Below, piece after piece: positions 4,220 to 5,060 of a stretch of 5,060 nucleotides of DNA. The stretch is taken from assembly GCA_036567205.1 (NCBI GenBank), contig DATCVA010000213.1:1-5060 (forward strand), given 5' to 3'. Every line of letters starts with the position of its first letter. Position 1 is the first letter of the stretch. Both the position numbers and the translations under genes were made by a program. The notes under the pieces are model-generated. The model was not told the DNA's origin, did not search any database, and saw only the letters and a program-made list of their open reading frames with translations. Source of the stretch: DATCVA01 sp036567205 (lineage in GTDB: Bacteria > Pseudomonadota > Gammaproteobacteria > Burkholderiales > Burkholderiaceae_B).

Positions 4220-5060
4220 ATGCTTGATTTCGATGTTGCCCAATCCCGCCTGGCCGCTGCAGGCAAACGCCCTGTAAGTACTGAAACCCTTGCACTGCAT
4301 GACGCGGCAGGCCGAGTCCTGGCCGAACCGATCACCGCGACTCTAGACCTTCCGCCCGCCGACAACAGCGCCATGGACGGCTACGCCATCTGCCACCAGG
4401 ACTATCGGGCAGGCCATGCCTTCCCCATACAACAGCGCTGTTTTGCCGGACAACAACCCGAAGCGCTGCAACGCGGCAATGCCATACGCCTGTTCACCGG
4501 AAGCCTGATGCCCGCCGGAGCCGACACTGTCATCATGCAGGAAGACTGCAGCGAAACCGACAATCTGCTTACTGTTAATCAGCCCCCCGCAGCAGGCGCA
4601 CACGTACGCGAACAAGGCGAAGACATTAAAAAAGGCCAGCCCCTGTTTGATGTGGGTACCGTTATCGGCGCCGCCGAGATTGCCATTCTGGCCTCGCAAG
4701 GCCTTGCATCCGTGAAGGTTTACCCGAAACTAAAGATAGGCATCCTTACCACCGGCGATGAACTCGTCGCCCCCGGACAGCCTTTAAATTCGGCCCAGAT
4801 CTATAACTCGAACGGCCCGATGCTGGCCGCAATGGCCGCTCAGCTGGGCGCCAGCGTAGTGCACGTTTTACATGCGGCCGACACCTACGAAGCATTGCAG
4901 CGCGCCTTTGCAACGTTGCTGGCCGACTGCGATCTGGTATTGACGGTAGGCGGCGTTTCCGTGGGTGAAAAAGATCTCGTCAAACCAGCCATCGAGCAGT
5001 TGGGCGGCACACTGGATCTTTGGAAGGTCAATATGAAACCGGGCAAACCCGTTGCGTTGG
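4220..5060 (+). CDS. moeA: Molybdopterin molybdenumtransferase MoeA (3' end cut by window)
   Basis: Cytosolic enzyme that binds adenylyl-molybdopterin, inserts molybdate and releases Moco. The frame is open to the window edge, giving 280 complete codons of an expected ~400. It begins MLDFDVAQSRL. Visible motifs: the substrate-site loop ADNSAMDGYA (47-56), IRLFTGSLMPAGADTVIMQE (89-108), REQGEDIKKG (130-139) with D135 matching the E. coli GED aspartate D142, ILTTGDEL (175-182), QIYNSN (193-198), VGGVSVGEKD (243-252) and KPGKPVAL (273-280). Domains I-II and most of the MPT-binding domain III are therefore present; domain IV lies outside. The ATG is 11 nt after the moaB stop and has no recognisable Shine-Dalgarno, so re-initiation from moaB translation is likely. 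It is the last visible gene of the operon. Confidence 0.97.
   Translation, partial: MLDFDVAQSRLAAAGKRPVSTETLALHDAAGRVLAEPITATLDLPPADNSAMDGYAICHQDYRAGHAFPIQQRCFAGQQPEALQRGNAIRLFTGSLMPAGADTVIMQEDCSETDNLLTVNQPPAAGAHVREQGEDIKKGQPLFDVGTVIGAAEIAILASQGLASVKVYPKLKIGILTTGDELVAPGQPLNSAQIYNSNGPMLAAMAAQLGASVVHVLHAADTYEALQRAFATLLADCDLVLTVGGVSVGEKDLVKPAIEQLGGTLDLWKVNMKPGKPVAL

Noticed and set aside
1..5060. CRISPR array, tRNA or rRNA genes, phage or toxin-antitoxin system
   Set aside because: No regularly spaced repeats, cloverleaf-like segments or related protein motifs were seen.

Overview
The window looks like a chromosomal stretch of a proteobacterium with roughly balanced GC content. The protein sequences and gene order fit a betaproteobacterium, perhaps of the Alcaligenaceae. 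That placement is inference from general resemblance and was not checked against a database.

Left part (1-1706), minus strand: a 3'-truncated major facilitator (YcaD-like MFS) transporter and, upstream of it, a complete plant-type (PrxII/Prx5-like) peroxiredoxin. A large imperfect hairpin (799-853) lies between them. Each of the two genes also has a short GC-rich hairpin followed by five T's in its own 5' leader. On the plus strand, from a TTG codon at 1707 with a strong ribosome-binding site, comes a small secreted protein of unknown function.

Middle (2099-2414): a non-coding region. It holds a 103-bp inverted-repeat element whose 26-bp stem is fully paired only as minus-strand RNA. A diverged half copy lies 104 bp further on. 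Next come a candidate promoter and a GC-rich stem-loop with a T6 tract directly before the next operon.

Right part (2415-5060), plus strand: a tight molybdenum-cofactor operon, moaC-moaD-moaE-moaB-moeA, with moeA cut by the window edge. The gene order follows the pathway. MoaC makes cyclic pyranopterin monophosphate (together with MoaA, not seen here). MoaD/MoaE turn it into molybdopterin. A MoaB/Mog-family protein probably adenylylates molybdopterin, and MoeA inserts molybdate. The genes are linked by short gaps and overlaps: the Gly-Gly codons of moaD are the Shine-Dalgarno of moaE, and moaE and moaB overlap by 4 nt. moaC and moeA have no clear Shine-Dalgarno.

I found no convincing new multi-gene system. 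The least explained parts are the inverted-repeat element with its half copy, the structured moaC leader and the small secreted protein.
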